DNA of 64,000 nucleotides from NCBI GenBank assembly GCA_946807835.1, contig OX327697.1:7455001-7519000 (forward strand), read 5' to 3'. This document shows positions 48,780-61,460 of this stretch, piece after piece. Numbering within the stretch: position 1 is the first letter of the stretch; every line of letters begins with the position of its first letter. The stretch is from Ailanthus altissimus (taxonomy: Eukaryota > Streptophyta > Magnoliopsida > Sapindales > Simaroubaceae). Position numbers and translations under genes: made by a program. Below the pieces are notes generated by a model. The model ran no database searches, was not told the DNA's origin, and saw only the letters and a program-made list of their open reading frames with translations.

Positions 48780-49580
48780 TTAGTGCAAATAAACATATTA
48801 TAATAATAAAATATTTTCTTATTATATGGAATATTTATAATTATTAATTATTATTACTATTTTAATATTATTAATATAAAGAAATACAAATTATCCTCAT
48901 TATCATTATTATTATTTTTATTGATATTATCATAATACAAATTATTATTATTTTTTCAAAATTTTAAATAATTATAATTTTCTGAAATTTAAATAATAAT
49001 AATAATTATTACTATAATTTTTTTCTGAATTAAAATAATAATAATTTTTTTGAATTTTAAATAATAATTATGTTTTGGAATTTAAATAATTATAATTATA
49101 ATTATTATTTTTCTGGAATTTAAATATTATAATTTTCAGAATATAAATAATAATAATATTTTTCGAATATTAAATAATAATAATAATAATTTTTTGTAAT
49201 TTTAAATAATATTATTTTTCTGGCGTTTAATAACAATAATAATTTTTTCACAATTTAAATAATTCTTATATTTTGTATGGAATTTTAAATAGTTATAGTA
49301 ATAATTTGTTTTTTCAGAATTTGAAACCATTATTATTATGTTTTTCTGAATTTAAATAATATTATTATTTTTCAAATTTTAAATAATTATTATTAATTAG
49401 TTTCCAAATTTTAAATAATTATAATAAATTTTTTTTTCAAAATTTTAATTAATTATTATTATTGTTTAGGAATTTAAATAATTATTATTTAAATTCTAGA
49501 AAAATAATAATTATTATTATTTTTGAAATTTAAATAATTTTATTATTTTTTTAAAATTTATAAAATAATAATTATTTGCA
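48780..49580. repeat. Degenerate AT-only minisatellite, about 0.8 kb
   Basis: Loosely repeated units of roughly 30 to 40 bp combine ttttctgaatttaaat with runs of aataataat. The sequence is almost free of G and C. It lies between the DUF1985 remnant and the GC-rich right part of MULE-2. Confidence 0.75.
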
Positions 49581-49765
49581 TTATTTAACTTTTTTCCTTT
49601 TTTTTTACATATTCGCCACATGGCATGTGCCCATTGGGCGCCACAACCACCTCACACAATTGCCCCGAGTTGTAAGGTGTAGCCACGCACACACGGCTCA
49701 TGCCACGAGTTGTAGACGCACTGGTGTCTTGCACCTGTGTCGCACACTAGTCGTGCATGCACATC

Positions 49766-50934
49766 ACTGATTGGTGTTATAGTAGTTAAGCGCAAACGCA
49801 AGTTATCGTATCAAGTAATATAGGATTTAAGTTTAGATATCGTTCTTACATCGACTATATAATCTAATTCTATTAATCAAGTACGAAAAATTATAACTAA
49901 ACTTTTATTCAGAGAAATCTAAAATCTGAAATTCAATTACCTAATATAATTCTATGAATTAAATTAACCTAAATAGCAAATAAACAATGAGATAAATTCA
50001 CTAATTGATAATAATCTAGGGCTTAAACTTATCCCCTAGTATTTTATTAGATTTATTAACCTCTTAGTTAATTCTTTAATATAAATTGATTAGCTTAGAC
50101 ACTAATCTCATCATAAGCCTCTATCGATGGTTAAGTAACTATATCACGCATTCTAACAATCACCTATATATCTATGATAATTAAATTAGAATGTAATTCA
50201 TTAATATCAAATCTAAATTATGTCATACATGTCATCTAGGTATATGTCTATCTTACATGAACTCATAATTGTTACCCTATAATCATACATCAAATTATCC
50301 TAAACTAAACACATAAATTTCTTTGTAAAGTTCACCATGGTTCCTCAATCATTCAAAATATTAGCCAGATATAATGAAAGCAATAAGATCAATATAGAAT
50401 GAATTAATTATATGTATTAAGTTCATAAATTAAGAATCAATGAAATATAATTATATACTAGGTTCAAAAGTCTAACACTTAAGTCTTGGTGAAATAAAGA
50501 GTTCTAAAGCTTATAAAAAATAACATCAAGAAAATCATAGACAACTAGAAAGATAAAGAGTTCAGAAATAAAATTAATTTTTTACGGTCTTCAATCTTTT
50601 AGTCTTCTTAATCTTCCAAAAATTGCTCTTTCTCTCTCTTCTTCTCTCTCATCTTGATTATTGAATTAGGTTTTTTGATCGTCTATTTTATAGGTTTATG
50701 TTTTAAATTTATGGTAAAACATTAAATATAAGTAAGATTAGGATTACTGTTCATGATTTACCGTTTGCGCTCACTTTTCATCGCGTTACTGTTCACGTAG
50801 CGCTGTGATGCTGAATTTTGAGCACTGTACATATTGTTTTTATAAGTCGTGAAGCTCGTTCTGGGCGCTGCAGTGCTGAGTACTATAGCAAAATTCATCG
50901 ATCTTCAAAAATATATATAGGGTTATACTTTAGA
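49766..50934. repeat. Dispersed repeat H, copy 1 (LTR-like, family unknown)
   Basis: It contains cctctatcgatggttaagta and downstream blocks shared with copy 2 at 56645-57330. On minus a TATA-like cctataaaatag lies near 50685, suggesting an LTR on minus, but ends and internal domains are not seen. A GC-richer patch at 50765-50885 includes gggcgctgcagtgctgag. Confidence 0.5.
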
Positions 50935-52739
50935 AACTGATAATCACTTATTGAACAAAGTCCTATCGTAAGTCATTCCTTTTACTATATATGAGATATA
51001 GAGTAGAAGAAAATTAAGTCTTAAGTATATTAAGATTTAGGAGTCCTACTTGTATAAGAGTTATGCAATGTGATAATTTTGAACCTAAATGGTACAAATA
51101 TCGGTTCATTAGATATCACAAGCATTCAATGGGATATCAGTTCAATAATTTAGAGGAACAAAACGTATTCGTTACTTGTAATATCACTTTCTCGAGAAAT
51201 AGTTTCTCATGGGTCGTGAGGATTATAAAAAATTAAACTTTATAAAGTCAATCAGGATGAAAATGAACTGCCAGAATCTAAAAGTTAATTGAGTGAAATA
51301 CCTTGAACGCACTCTTCCATTAGGCCAGAAAAGATATCAAGACTATCTATTAGGTATGTTTGATACTTGAAAAGTGCTTTTGGTATTTTTTTTAGTTGAA
51401 GAAAATGATCTTATGACTTATAGAAAGACGATGTTAAACATTATTTAGGAAAAATGACAAGATGCCATGAAATTCAAAATTGACTCTAAGCATGACAATC
51501 AAGTCTAGGACTTGGTTATGCTTCCCATAAGAATTATTCCTACTAATTATAAATGAGTTCACACATAAGAAGCATGGGCCCAATAGAAGGTAGAAACCTT
51601 CAAAGAATGATTGGTGGAAAAGGTTACATTTAGCGATCTGAGATCATTTATGAGGAAACTTTTTCACTAATATCCATGTTAAAGTCAATTCGAATTTTGT
51701 TGGCTATTATAGCATGCTAAATTCTTCCTTTTGGATGAGGTAGTCAGATTGTTGGATTTCATTAAGAATGAAGAGAAAGCATGTGTTCAGAACGGGTAAT
51801 GAGAGCATAAATCGTCTTTCTAGTTTTCTATATGGATAACATACTCATTGTTGAAAACAATATTAGTATGTTGCATGTCAGTCAATTAAGAGTTATCTGA
51901 ATAATAACTTCTCCATAAAAGATTTGGTAGAGACTTCCTATATACTAGGTATAAAGCTTTATAGAGATAGAATTAGGAGGCTGATAGGACTCTCCCAATC
52001 TTCGTATATAGACTAAGTCTTAAAAAGGTATAATTTTAATATCTGTGAGATAGTTAATATACCTTTTAGATATGACATTCATTTTTGTAGGAGGAGGTAT
52101 CCCATGGATGAAAATGAAAGGGTTAGAGTGTCTAGTATACTATATGCATCTGCTAGAGATAGCTTAATATGTACCATATCTAGTTATAACTGAGAGGTAC
52201 GAAGGATAAATTTCTGACTTATAGAGAAAGTTACTTACAAGTAAGAGGACACATAGACTTAAATTTTTAGTCTAATTTGGATGATAGAAAAATCCATATC
52301 TAATTATGTATTTCTTCTCAACAGTACTATAGCTAGTTGAAATAGTGCAATTCAAATGCCCATATTTAATTCTACTTTAGAGGTAGAATATGTTGTGGCT
52401 TGAGAAGCTTGCAAAGGAAGCTCTGTAGATATTCAAGTCAATTGAAGAGCTCAAAATAAATTCAAGCCTAATGAATCCTATCACACTATAATGCAACAAT
52501 AACGTGTAATTGCTCAAGTCAAGAAACCATAAAATACACCAAAAATTTAATCACATGGATTTTTAATACCACATAATGAGAAATATCTTGGTTATTGTAG
52601 ATATAAAAGTATCTAGGAAATATCCTTACATATTATAGCAGACCCACTATCTAAAGCCTTAACTCTTAAAGTGTTTAAGAAACATATAGAGTCAATGGAT
52701 ATTAAATTCCATCAAGAATGACACTAGAGCAAGGGGGGT
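50935..52739 (+). pseudogene. Element E (family B copia), integrase to RNase H, 5'-truncated
   Basis: Collinear with element B from its integrase end onward. RT is recognisable by SKSIRILLAI near 51680, and the active-site block reads VFYMDNILIVENN (51824-51862). The second Asp of YVDD is Asn (51838-51840), as in element B. LGIKLYRDRIRRLIGLSQSS follows near 51950. RNase H debris extends to 52720, and a purine tract caagggggg leads to the 3' LTR. The 5' half and 5' LTR are missing; repeat H abuts the break. There are many stops. Confidence 0.82.
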
Positions 52740-53418
52740 TATTAGAATTTGTGCTTACGTACCATCCCATTATGTATAAATATTTAATTATAGTATTTAT
52801 ACAATTATGATTTTTAATAAAATCGTTAATATTATTAATTATGAAATGATAAAATACTTGTAACATTTTAGAAATTGCATGATCTGAAAGAGTTCAGATC
52901 TGGTTTAAAGGAGTTTAAATCAATGCTAAGAGTTAGCAACGCTAAAAGTTATAAGTGCTAAAAGTTAGTAGGTTGTAAGAATTAGCGAAATATAAGGAGT
53001 TGGAGCCTTGTTTGAAATAGGACAAAGACCTAAGAATATATTAGTGATTACATAGCTGCAAAGAGTTGCAGATATTGCTAGAAAATATCATTATGCAAGT
53101 ATGTTCTCAAACACTATGTTCCTAATCTAATTTTATCGATGCAGGTCTATCGGTGAAACTTATTTATATAGATCAGTGTATGTCTATATCTAAATGGTCT
53201 AGATGATTAGTCTTAGTAAACTATGGGCTTAGTAGAAGCACGTGTAGAGATACAAGTATTCAGTAAGGACCGGGTACTAAACAGACTCACGAGAACCTCC
53301 AATAGACATCTTATAAAATCATTAGTGGAAGGTCTTAAGAGTTGAGTAGTATTTGAGGTCATATGACCTAAGTACCACGGTGGGCTTGTGAGTGATCCAC
53401 AATACTTTAATTTCACAC
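52740..53418 (+). repeat. Element E 3' LTR, first part
   Basis: It begins tattagaatttgtgcttacg (the usual tg has become ta) after the purine tract. It is interrupted by solo LTR F at a cacac target site and continues at 55690. Confidence 0.82.
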
Positions 53419-55684
53419 TGTTGGGATTTGTGCTTACGTGCCATCCCTTTTATGTATAAATATTTGCTTTATGTTTATACATTTATGATTTTAATATATC
53501 ACTAATTATTTTATTTATAAATATGGTAAGATGCTTGTAACGTTTTAGACATTGTATGATCTGAAAGAGTTCATATCTGATCTAAAGGAGTTTAGATCAG
53601 AACTAAGAGTCAGTAAAATCTAAAGAGTTAGAGCCTTGTCTGAAATGGGACAAAGACCTAAAAATATATTAATAATGACATAGTTGCAATGGGTTGCAAA
53701 TGGTGCTAGGAAATGTTGTTATGTAAATATGTTCTTAAATTTAATGTTCCTGATCTACCTTCACTAATGCGGGTCTGTTAGTGAAGATCTTAATATATAT
53801 ATATAGATCAGTGTATGTCTATATCTGGATAGTCCAGATGATTAGTCTTAGTAGACCATGAGTTTAGTGGAAACTCGTATAGAGATACAAGTATTCAGTA
53901 AGGACTGAATATTGAACAGACTCACAAAGATCTCCAATAGACATCCCATAAAGCCGTCAATGGAGGATCTTTCGAGTTGAGTATTATTCGTGGTCCTTAG
54001 ACCTGAGTGCCACGGTGGACTTATTAGTGATCCACCATACTTTGGTTCCACACATGTTAGATACCTTTCATGGTCTGACCGATGAGTGTCGCTGGGTATG
54101 GTCCAATGCTCATGGAGTTCGGTGTGTACAGATATGGGATCCATCAACTCAATTGGGTGAGTAAAATATCCTGCAACTCCAATATTGTATTTCAGAAAGT
54201 CTTATGGCCATAAGCAGACATCCAAGAATTAATTTTATTCTTGAGAAAATAATATCGTAAAAGTGTTTTTATTTATTGAAATACAAATCTAGATATAAGT
54301 TTATGGTTGAGCACATGGAGACTTGATGGTGTTGATCTATATCTCCGCTCTTCTAGGATATTTATGATAGGAGGATTATACGAATATGTTATAACCTCAA
54401 CTTGTATGGTCTAATGCGCCGTTTTGTAATATCTGTAACAAGTGTGTGGGACATTGTTCACAGACGTGTGAAATAGTTTCATATGACAAATCGAGCATGG
54501 ACCTAGAGAGTCTCACAATATGAAGTGTACTCGTTGTGCACTGGGGTAGCGAATTGGATTGAACAATTGATCCAACAATTTCTAGCAAAATGAAAAATTT
54601 TTCAAGGTTCCTTTTATTATTCACTTGTCAATAATTAAAGGTAAAATACATTATTGGTTTACAAGAGTTGTTAACCAATAAGAAATTGACAAGTGACATA
54701 ATCTTGTTCCATAAATTATTTACCATGTATTTACCTATTTACTTTGCTTGGTAAATACATATATGGTAAATGTAAATATTCAAAATAGTTTTGAATTATT
54801 AATATTTTATATATTAATCAAATTATTATTATTAATTGGAATAAGTGGCAAACACCATTTACTAATAGAGAATGCACTTGTTATTAATAATAAGGAATGT
54901 TGACCACTTAGTAATTCTTAAATGATGCACTAAGAAAGTGGTTAAATCACTTAATATTGATTAAATGCCATTTACTCTCTAGAAATTGATTCAAATGGTT
55001 GAATCAAATTGGTGAGTGAAAAATATGATAGATTAATGTTTGTAATGGCAAACATGGTTAAGTGGTGGTGGAGCACTAAGAGAAATCATTCTTTGCACTT
55101 AAGAAAGAATTGAAAGAGTTCAATTGGGGTGTAAGAAAGAGTGAATTTCGTTCAAGGAGAAAGAAGAGAGAATTGAGAGCATTTCCTAAGTGTTTTTCTC
55201 AAAGTGTTGAGAGAAAATACAAAGGCTTACCAAGGTTCAACATAAAGAGTTGTGAAGAACAAAAGAAAACTCTTAACTCTTCTCATCTCTTGGTAGTAAT
55301 CACTCATATAGACAAATTGTTTTAAGTGTTAAAACAATCCTTTGCTGGAAATTCAAGGCTGCCATTCTAGCTTCACAATCCCACCGGATTTAGTTGTGAA
55401 CTAGAATTGTGCAAGGGAACACTTCAAGGTGAACTCAACAAATTGAAGCTTGGAGTTCTTGAAGAATTGTAAAGTTACCTTCATAACCGGGTAGGTTATT
55501 TATTTGCTATTCATTTTATATCATGCATGAAATATATATGAGATATATATGTACTTGAATGATCATACATGTGATTACATGCTTGAATTTGTTACATATT
55601 GTATAATATATATAAATACTTCCGTTGCGTATTTAATTTTTGAAATTATATACATCTATACACATCACACACCATATCACAACA
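53419..55684 (+). mobile_element. Solo LTR F (family B) nested in the E 3' LTR
   Basis: It begins tgttgggatttgtgcttacg and ends tatcacaaca. It is flanked by the perfect 5-bp duplication cacac (53414-53418 and 55685-55689). Length is 2266 bp and it looks less decayed than its host LTR. ORFs at 53848-54147 and 54397-54624 repeat those in other family-B LTRs and show no domain. The later part (54640-55500) has no close counterpart in element B. Confidence 0.87.
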
Positions 55685-55689
55685 CACAC

Positions 55690-56644
55690 ATGTCAGAAAT
55701 TTTTCATAGTTTGACCGTTGGGTATTGCTGGATATGATTCGATGCTCATGGAGTCCTATGTGTGTAGATATGGGATCCATCAGCTCATATGAGTGAGTTA
55801 AATATCATGATGCTTTGAGATTGTATTTCAGAAAGTCTTGTAGCCATAAGCATAAACCTCGAAAAATATTTTTCGTAAGGATAAACAATATTACAAAAGT
55901 ATTTGTGGATTTTTTTTAAAAATATAAATCTGAAGATAAGTTCACGGTTGAGAAAATAGAGATTTGACGGTAATGATTTATGTCTCTGCTCTTTTAGGAT
56001 ATAAATGACATAAGGATTATACGAATATACTATAACCTTAACTTTTATGTCTAATGTGCTGCTTTATAATATCCGTAACGTGTGTGTGAGACATTTTTCA
56101 TTGATGTATAGAGGAGTTCCATATGATAAACTGGCCATGGACCTAGAGAGTCTCACAATATGAAGTGCACTCGTTGTGCACTAGGGTTGCAAATTGGATG
56201 GAATAATTCAATCCAGGAAATTTCAGCAAATCGAATAATTATTTCGGGATCCCTCGGGATGAGCATTTGTTAAGACTTAATTCTTATGTACATCATTTAT
56301 TTAGTTAATAAGAGTTGTTAACCAATAAGATGGTGATAAGTGGCAAAATCTAACCTTCTAACTTTGTAACATGCAATATCAATAAAATAATGCAAAAATA
56401 GTTTTACTTTATTTTATAATATTGTCAAATAAATTAAATCAGCTAAACATTATTAATATAAATTTTTTATATAAATTTTATTTAATAAAATAAAATAACA
56501 TGACATTATGAATAGTGGAGTCTAATTGAATCAAGTGGAATTATTAATATTGAATATTTTATTCATTTGATTCAATAAGTGTCGGCTGTTGTGTGATTTC
56601 TATATTAAGCACAAATGCACACTATTGAGAATAAGTAATATATG
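55690..56644 (+). repeat. Element E 3' LTR, second part
   Basis: It resumes with the family-B blocks gaccgttgggtattgctgg and tatgggatccatcagctc and runs through ctagagagtctcacaatatg. The 3' end is uncertain and gives way to repeat H copy 2. Confidence 0.75.
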
Positions 56645-57330
56645 ATGAGTTGAGTATCAATCTCATGAATAATTGTTACTATCCTTAATCAATTACTAAA
56701 ATTATTTTTTCTCACCTTTATCCAGAAAAATGATAAATGTTATTTATTACTATTAAAATTAATTACTAATTCTACAAATCAATCCTATTCGTGAAATGAT
56801 GTAAGCGCAATCACTATATGAAGAGTATTTAAGATTATAGATATTCCTCAATATGAATTCATTATCCCATAATTAATTCCTCAGTTTAATTATTGGTCAC
56901 AACACGTATTTTATTACAAACCTCTTTCGATAGTTAAGTGACTATAACTTAATTTACCGAATTTTTATATTCCTATAATAATTCAAATAAATCAATATTT
57001 ATTACGAACAAGTTGAATTGATTATATATCGATACTTGTAGATATTAATCCACAATCATGCATAAATTTATCTAGGTCTAAATAATAGGATGTCTTTTTC
57101 AAGTTTATCCTAATATTCCATAATCATCCAATCACTATTCTTAGTATATTGAAAGCATTAAGAATAACACAAACTGAATAATAAACTAAATTCAAAATAA
57201 TGGGAAATAAATACTACAATTAAGTTCACATATTGAGTTCAATGTTACAATCCTAGATAATGAAATTAAATCAACATAACAAGAGTTTAATGCCTAAATA
57301 ACAATAGATAAACATGATACTGTTAGAGTG
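56645..57330. repeat. Dispersed repeat H, copy 2
   Basis: It shares the block cctctttcgatagttaagtg and several following segments with 49766-50934. It stops at the SINE-like cluster. No coding sequence. Confidence 0.5.
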
Positions 57331-57653
57331 TGTAGAATTCACCAACTCTTTGGTCCACCGGCTGAATGACACTTGAGAGCCACCGGGGTCCCAACACACA
57401 ATTACTCAAGTTATTCACCTCCCCAAGGAATCGAAACCCCACCAGATGGGTAAAGGGCGAACCTCTAAAGGCCTCCATGGAGATAGGGGCGCGAACCTCT
57501 AAAGGCCTATAATGCCTTCATGGAGATAGGGGCAAAGGTTCGATTCTTTGGGGGCGCGGGTAACTTGAGTAATTATGTGTTGGGACACCGGTGGCTCTCA
57601 AGTGTTATCCAGGTGATGGACCAAGGAATTGGTGGATTCTACACACTCTAATG
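57331..57653. repeat. Inverted pair of SINE-like repeats (large palindrome)
   Basis: The left arm begins agagtgtgtagaattcacca and the right arm ends with its complement, tggtggattctacacactct. The arms match for about 110 bp through caccgg-gg, cacacaattactcaa and gaatcgaa. The centre contains two tandem copies of a cgaacctctaaaggcct... gagataggggc unit. In the right arm ggttcgattc resembles a pol III box B, which suggests a tRNA-derived SINE. Confidence 0.78.
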
Positions 57654-57669
57654 AAAATGTTGGCCTTTT

Positions 57670-57823
57670 TTGTAAGAGTGTGTAGAGCCTACCCAACACC
57701 TTGGGTTCATTGGGGTATTAACTGGAGCACCACTTACACCCTTCGCAGGTTACTTACCCCTCCAACCAATGTCGAACCTGGGATCTCATCCCTTATAGAC
57801 TATTAAGGTTCGATGATTGTACC
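57670..57823 (-). mobile_element. Third SINE-like copy
   Basis: On minus it has ccaggttcgacattgg (box B-like), runs through ggtaagtaacctgcgaaggg to taggctctacacactct, and ends in a short A run (acaaaaaagg). It has the same layout as the arms of the adjacent palindrome. A 71-codon ORF across it is incidental. Confidence 0.6.
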
Positions 57824-59167
57824 AATCGCTAATTACTATTATTAAATAGTTCAGTACTTGTGACGCTACAGACATTATATGATTTGAAAGGGTTCAGATT
57901 TGGTCTAAAGAAGTTTAAATCAATACTAAGAGTTAATATCACTGAAAACTATAAATACTAAAGAGTTAGCATGTTATATTAATCAGTGAAGTCTAAGAGT
58001 TAGAATCTTATCTGTGATGGTATAAAGACTTGAGAATACATTAGTAATAACATAGTTGTAATAATTGCAATAGGTGCTAAAAAATATTATTATGTAGGTC
58101 TATTCTCAAATTATATGTTCCTAATCTTAATTCACCGATGCAGATCTGACGGTGAAATCATTTTACATAGACCAGTGTATATTATACCAAGATGGTCTAG
58201 ATGGTTTTTCTTAGCTGACCACGGGCTTACTGAAAGTTCATATAACATATAAGTGTTCAGTAAGAACTGAATACTAAACAAATTCAACGAGGACCCCAAT
58301 AAACATCCTATAAAGCTGTTAATGGAAAGTCCTCTCGAGTTGAGTAGTATACGTGGTCCTTTGACTTGAGTACCATAGTGGGCTTGTAAGTGATCCATCA
58401 TACTTTGGTTCCACGCATGTCATAGACCTTTCATGGTGTGACCGCTGGGTATAGTCGAATGCTTATGGAGACCGGTGTGTACATATATGAAATTTGTCAA
58501 CTCACATGGATGAGTTATATATCCAGATGCTCAGAGATTGTATCTTATAAAGTCTTATGGCCATAAGCAACAAACCCACGAAAAGAGTTTCCTACAAGGT
58601 TAAACAATATTGTAAAAGTGTTTGCATATATTGTTTATTAAGATATGTGTCTAGAGATAAGTTCATGGATGAGCACATAGAAATTTGACAGTAATGATTT
58701 ATATCCCTGCTTTTCCAGGATATAATTGACGGAAGAATTATACGTATGCACTATAACCTCAACTTGTATGGTCTACTGCACTGATTTATAATATCTGTGA
58801 CGTATGTGTGGGGCATCAATTTCGGACTCACATAATAGTTCTGTTTGACAAATTGAGAGTAAACCTAGAGAGTCCCATAATATGAAGTGTACTCCTTATG
58901 CACTGGAGCAGCATATCGGATATAATAATTCGATCCAGAAAATTCTAGCAAACCGAAAATTTACTTCGGTCTTTCTTCGGTCGTGCACGTGTCAAGACTT
59001 AGGAGTTAAGTATATCAATTAGTTAACAATTAGTTGTTGACCAATGGGATGTTGACACATAGCACATTGTGAGCTAATTATTATTTGACTTAAAAATTAT
59101 TAAAATACCCTTATTTGTTGGACAAATGATATTATTGTTTTATTCATTAAAGTTTTTTATTGAATAA

Positions 59168-59198
<31 letters not shown>

Positions 59199-60105
59199 TA
59201 TGATATTAGTATTTAATTGAAGTTAAACATTTCATTTTTTTTATTTAAATTGGCACGTGTTTCTATCATAATTTAATAAGATTAAATCATTTATTTACTA
59301 TTGATTAAATTTTATAATAAAAGTAAATAGGTGGCACTTGTAAATTATAGGTCTTAAATGTCACTTGCAAATAAAAAGAGTTTTTCATTTTGACCAAGAT
59401 TTTGGCTAAGTTCATCCAAGTCATTTTTTATTTTATTTGTTTTCATTTTGTTTATTATAAATAATGATAAACAAATTACTAATGGCAAACATTGACCATT
59501 ATAATGGATGTCATTATCTGAGATAATGGAAGAAAAATGAAAAGTAAATTACTAATGGCAAACATTGACCATAATAATGGGTGCCATTAAGTGAAAATAA
59601 AAAAAATAATAAACAAATAAAAGAGTAATATGTTGCTCAATATTGTAAGGTGAAAATTAGCCAAGGCATTATTGAAAATTGTAGAGAGAATTTCAAAGGC
59701 TAAGTGTTAAGAAAATTCTCTCAAGTATTGAGAGAAAAAACACATTCTCTCCATTTTCTCTTTCATTTTGGGTCACTCATACTATAAGGTAGAAATAAGA
59801 ATTCAAGAGTTGAATCATTTGCTAGAAAAGCTACTATTTTAGCTTTAATAAGCCTACCGTGTTGAGGAACTAGAATTATGAACGGGTTGCTTTAAGGCAG
59901 GTGCTTCGGTTCGACCAAATACTAAAGGCTTGACAAGATACTATTTCTTAATCTCGATGTATTTTATATTTATGAGATAACATGTAAAAGTTCATTTGTG
60001 TTTATCATTGAGTAGTTTATATTCCGCTCATTCGCTGCGTATGTATGTATGTTATATATATGCTATTTTTGAATGATAGACACAAACCCACATGCATGCA
60101 CTATA
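57824..60105 (+). repeat. LTR G (family B), 5'-truncated
   Basis: It starts inside the family LTR (gtacttgtgacgctacagac) right after the SINE-like copy and follows the usual order: ccacgcatgtcatagacctt, tgaccgctgggtat, cgtgtgtggggc-type block, gcactggagcagc. It ends with cacatgcatgcac near 60105. It contains an (aat)n microsatellite at 59165-59196. Confidence 0.75.
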
Positions 60106-60640
60106 GGTTTAAAATTACTCACAGATACAACCAATCCTAAACCGAATTTATGAAGACAAGAATGCCTCCATTCAATCTATGACCTTTGATTGAATCTTTT
60201 AAAAGTTAGCCAAAATGCTCTTGATTGTATAATCTTTCTCCAAAATATGTTTAAATGTTATTTTTGCATAATAGGGGGATGGTTTCTAGGTTAGAAACGT
60301 ATTAAATTGAGAAAAAATAGGTTAGGATTAGGTTATGGGCCAAATTTTTCCATTTGGAGATAAAACAAGATATTTATAAAATCAGCCAAACGTCGGAGCA
60401 TTCGTCACTATAGAAACATATTGTAGCAAATAACTGTTCACAACTAATGTTTAATAGTAATGTAGTAATTTACTGTAGTAATTTTCTCTAGTTTGCTTCA
60501 ATTTTATCATTTTTTATATTATTCTGATTTAACTCTGTAACAACAACATTTAGCACATAATAATCTTAAATTACTCAAAAATGAATAATTACTAAAATAA
60601 ATAGGGTCAGATTATGGATAAAAAATATACTCATCACCGG
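60106..60640. other. Unassigned repeat debris
   Basis: No gene found. Around 60390-60480 it has cgtcggagcattcgtcac, tgtagcaaa and aactgttcac, short blocks that also occur in other repeats of the window. Confidence 0.4.
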
Positions 60641-61460
60641 CCATTTAATGTGATAATGAAATATTATGTTTGCTTTGTATTAAGTGGCATGTTAATAAAT
60701 TGGACAAGAGGGCCATGCCGTTATATTACGTAAAGGGAACACTTATACAAAAAGTGTTAACCATTAGAGGAAAACTGATTAAAAAATTTATTTGTGTTTT
60801 TGGCTTGATGATGGGTTATGCAAATTGGAGGGTGGAAGGTGGTTAAAGCATTAAGCTTTTCATCATGTGGAAAAACACCTAGGAGAATCATTCAATTTCC
60901 CCCAAGGCATACCTATCCAGCCAATTTTGGTAAAGAGAAAAATATAAAAAATTTAGTTCTTTTGCTTTTCAAAGGGTTGAGAAAATAAAATAAAAACTTC
61001 ATATTCTTCTTCTTTCATAGATGGCCGAACAATGCATCAAATAAAATGGAGAAGTTAAAATTTTTTTTTTGAACAAGAGATGTTAAAAATAAATTTTAAT
61101 GAAAAATGTTTCAAATATTATACAAGAGTTGCATGAATACATTTATCATCTCTATTTTTTTGAAAACAAATATTTGTATTCAAAGAGTTTGAACATAATA
61201 TACATTGCTGAAAATTCTAAATTAAAGTTACTATTCTATCTTCATAATCCCATTACACTGTTATGGAATAGAATTGTTCGAGAATATACTTTAAGGTAAG
61301 CTCTATAATTGAAAATTAGAAAATTTGTAAAGTTACCTTCATTAGGTAAGTATTCATCATTTACAATTTTGTATATTGGTTATACATATGCATATATCAT
61401 TTACTCATTTGAAAAATGATGTTAATTGATAAAAAATATCATTTGTAAGAATATGTTGTT
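60641..61460 (+). repeat. LTR I: degenerate family-B-like LTR fragment
   Basis: The terminal part (61200-61370) parallels the end of LTR F: cttcataatcccatta, gaatagaattgttcgagaa, gtaaagttaccttcat. The rest is too decayed to align by eye. Confidence 0.5.

Larger units (their letters stand above)
45550..49765. mobile_element. MULE-2: second, decayed ULP-type Mutator-like element
   Basis: It contains a transposase N-terminal remnant on plus (46330-46845) and, on minus, coiled-coil and DUF1985 remnants that match the MULE-1 cargo. GC-richer terminal-like segments occur at 46010-46120 and 49610-49760. The outer ends are not defined. The right end appears cut by repeat H, so neither inverted repeats nor a 9-bp duplication could be shown. 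Confidence 0.6.

Noticed and set aside
49576..49770. 64-codon His-rich ORF on plus
   Set aside because: It follows the GC-rich end of MULE-2; no domain, and its boundary coincides with repeat sequence.
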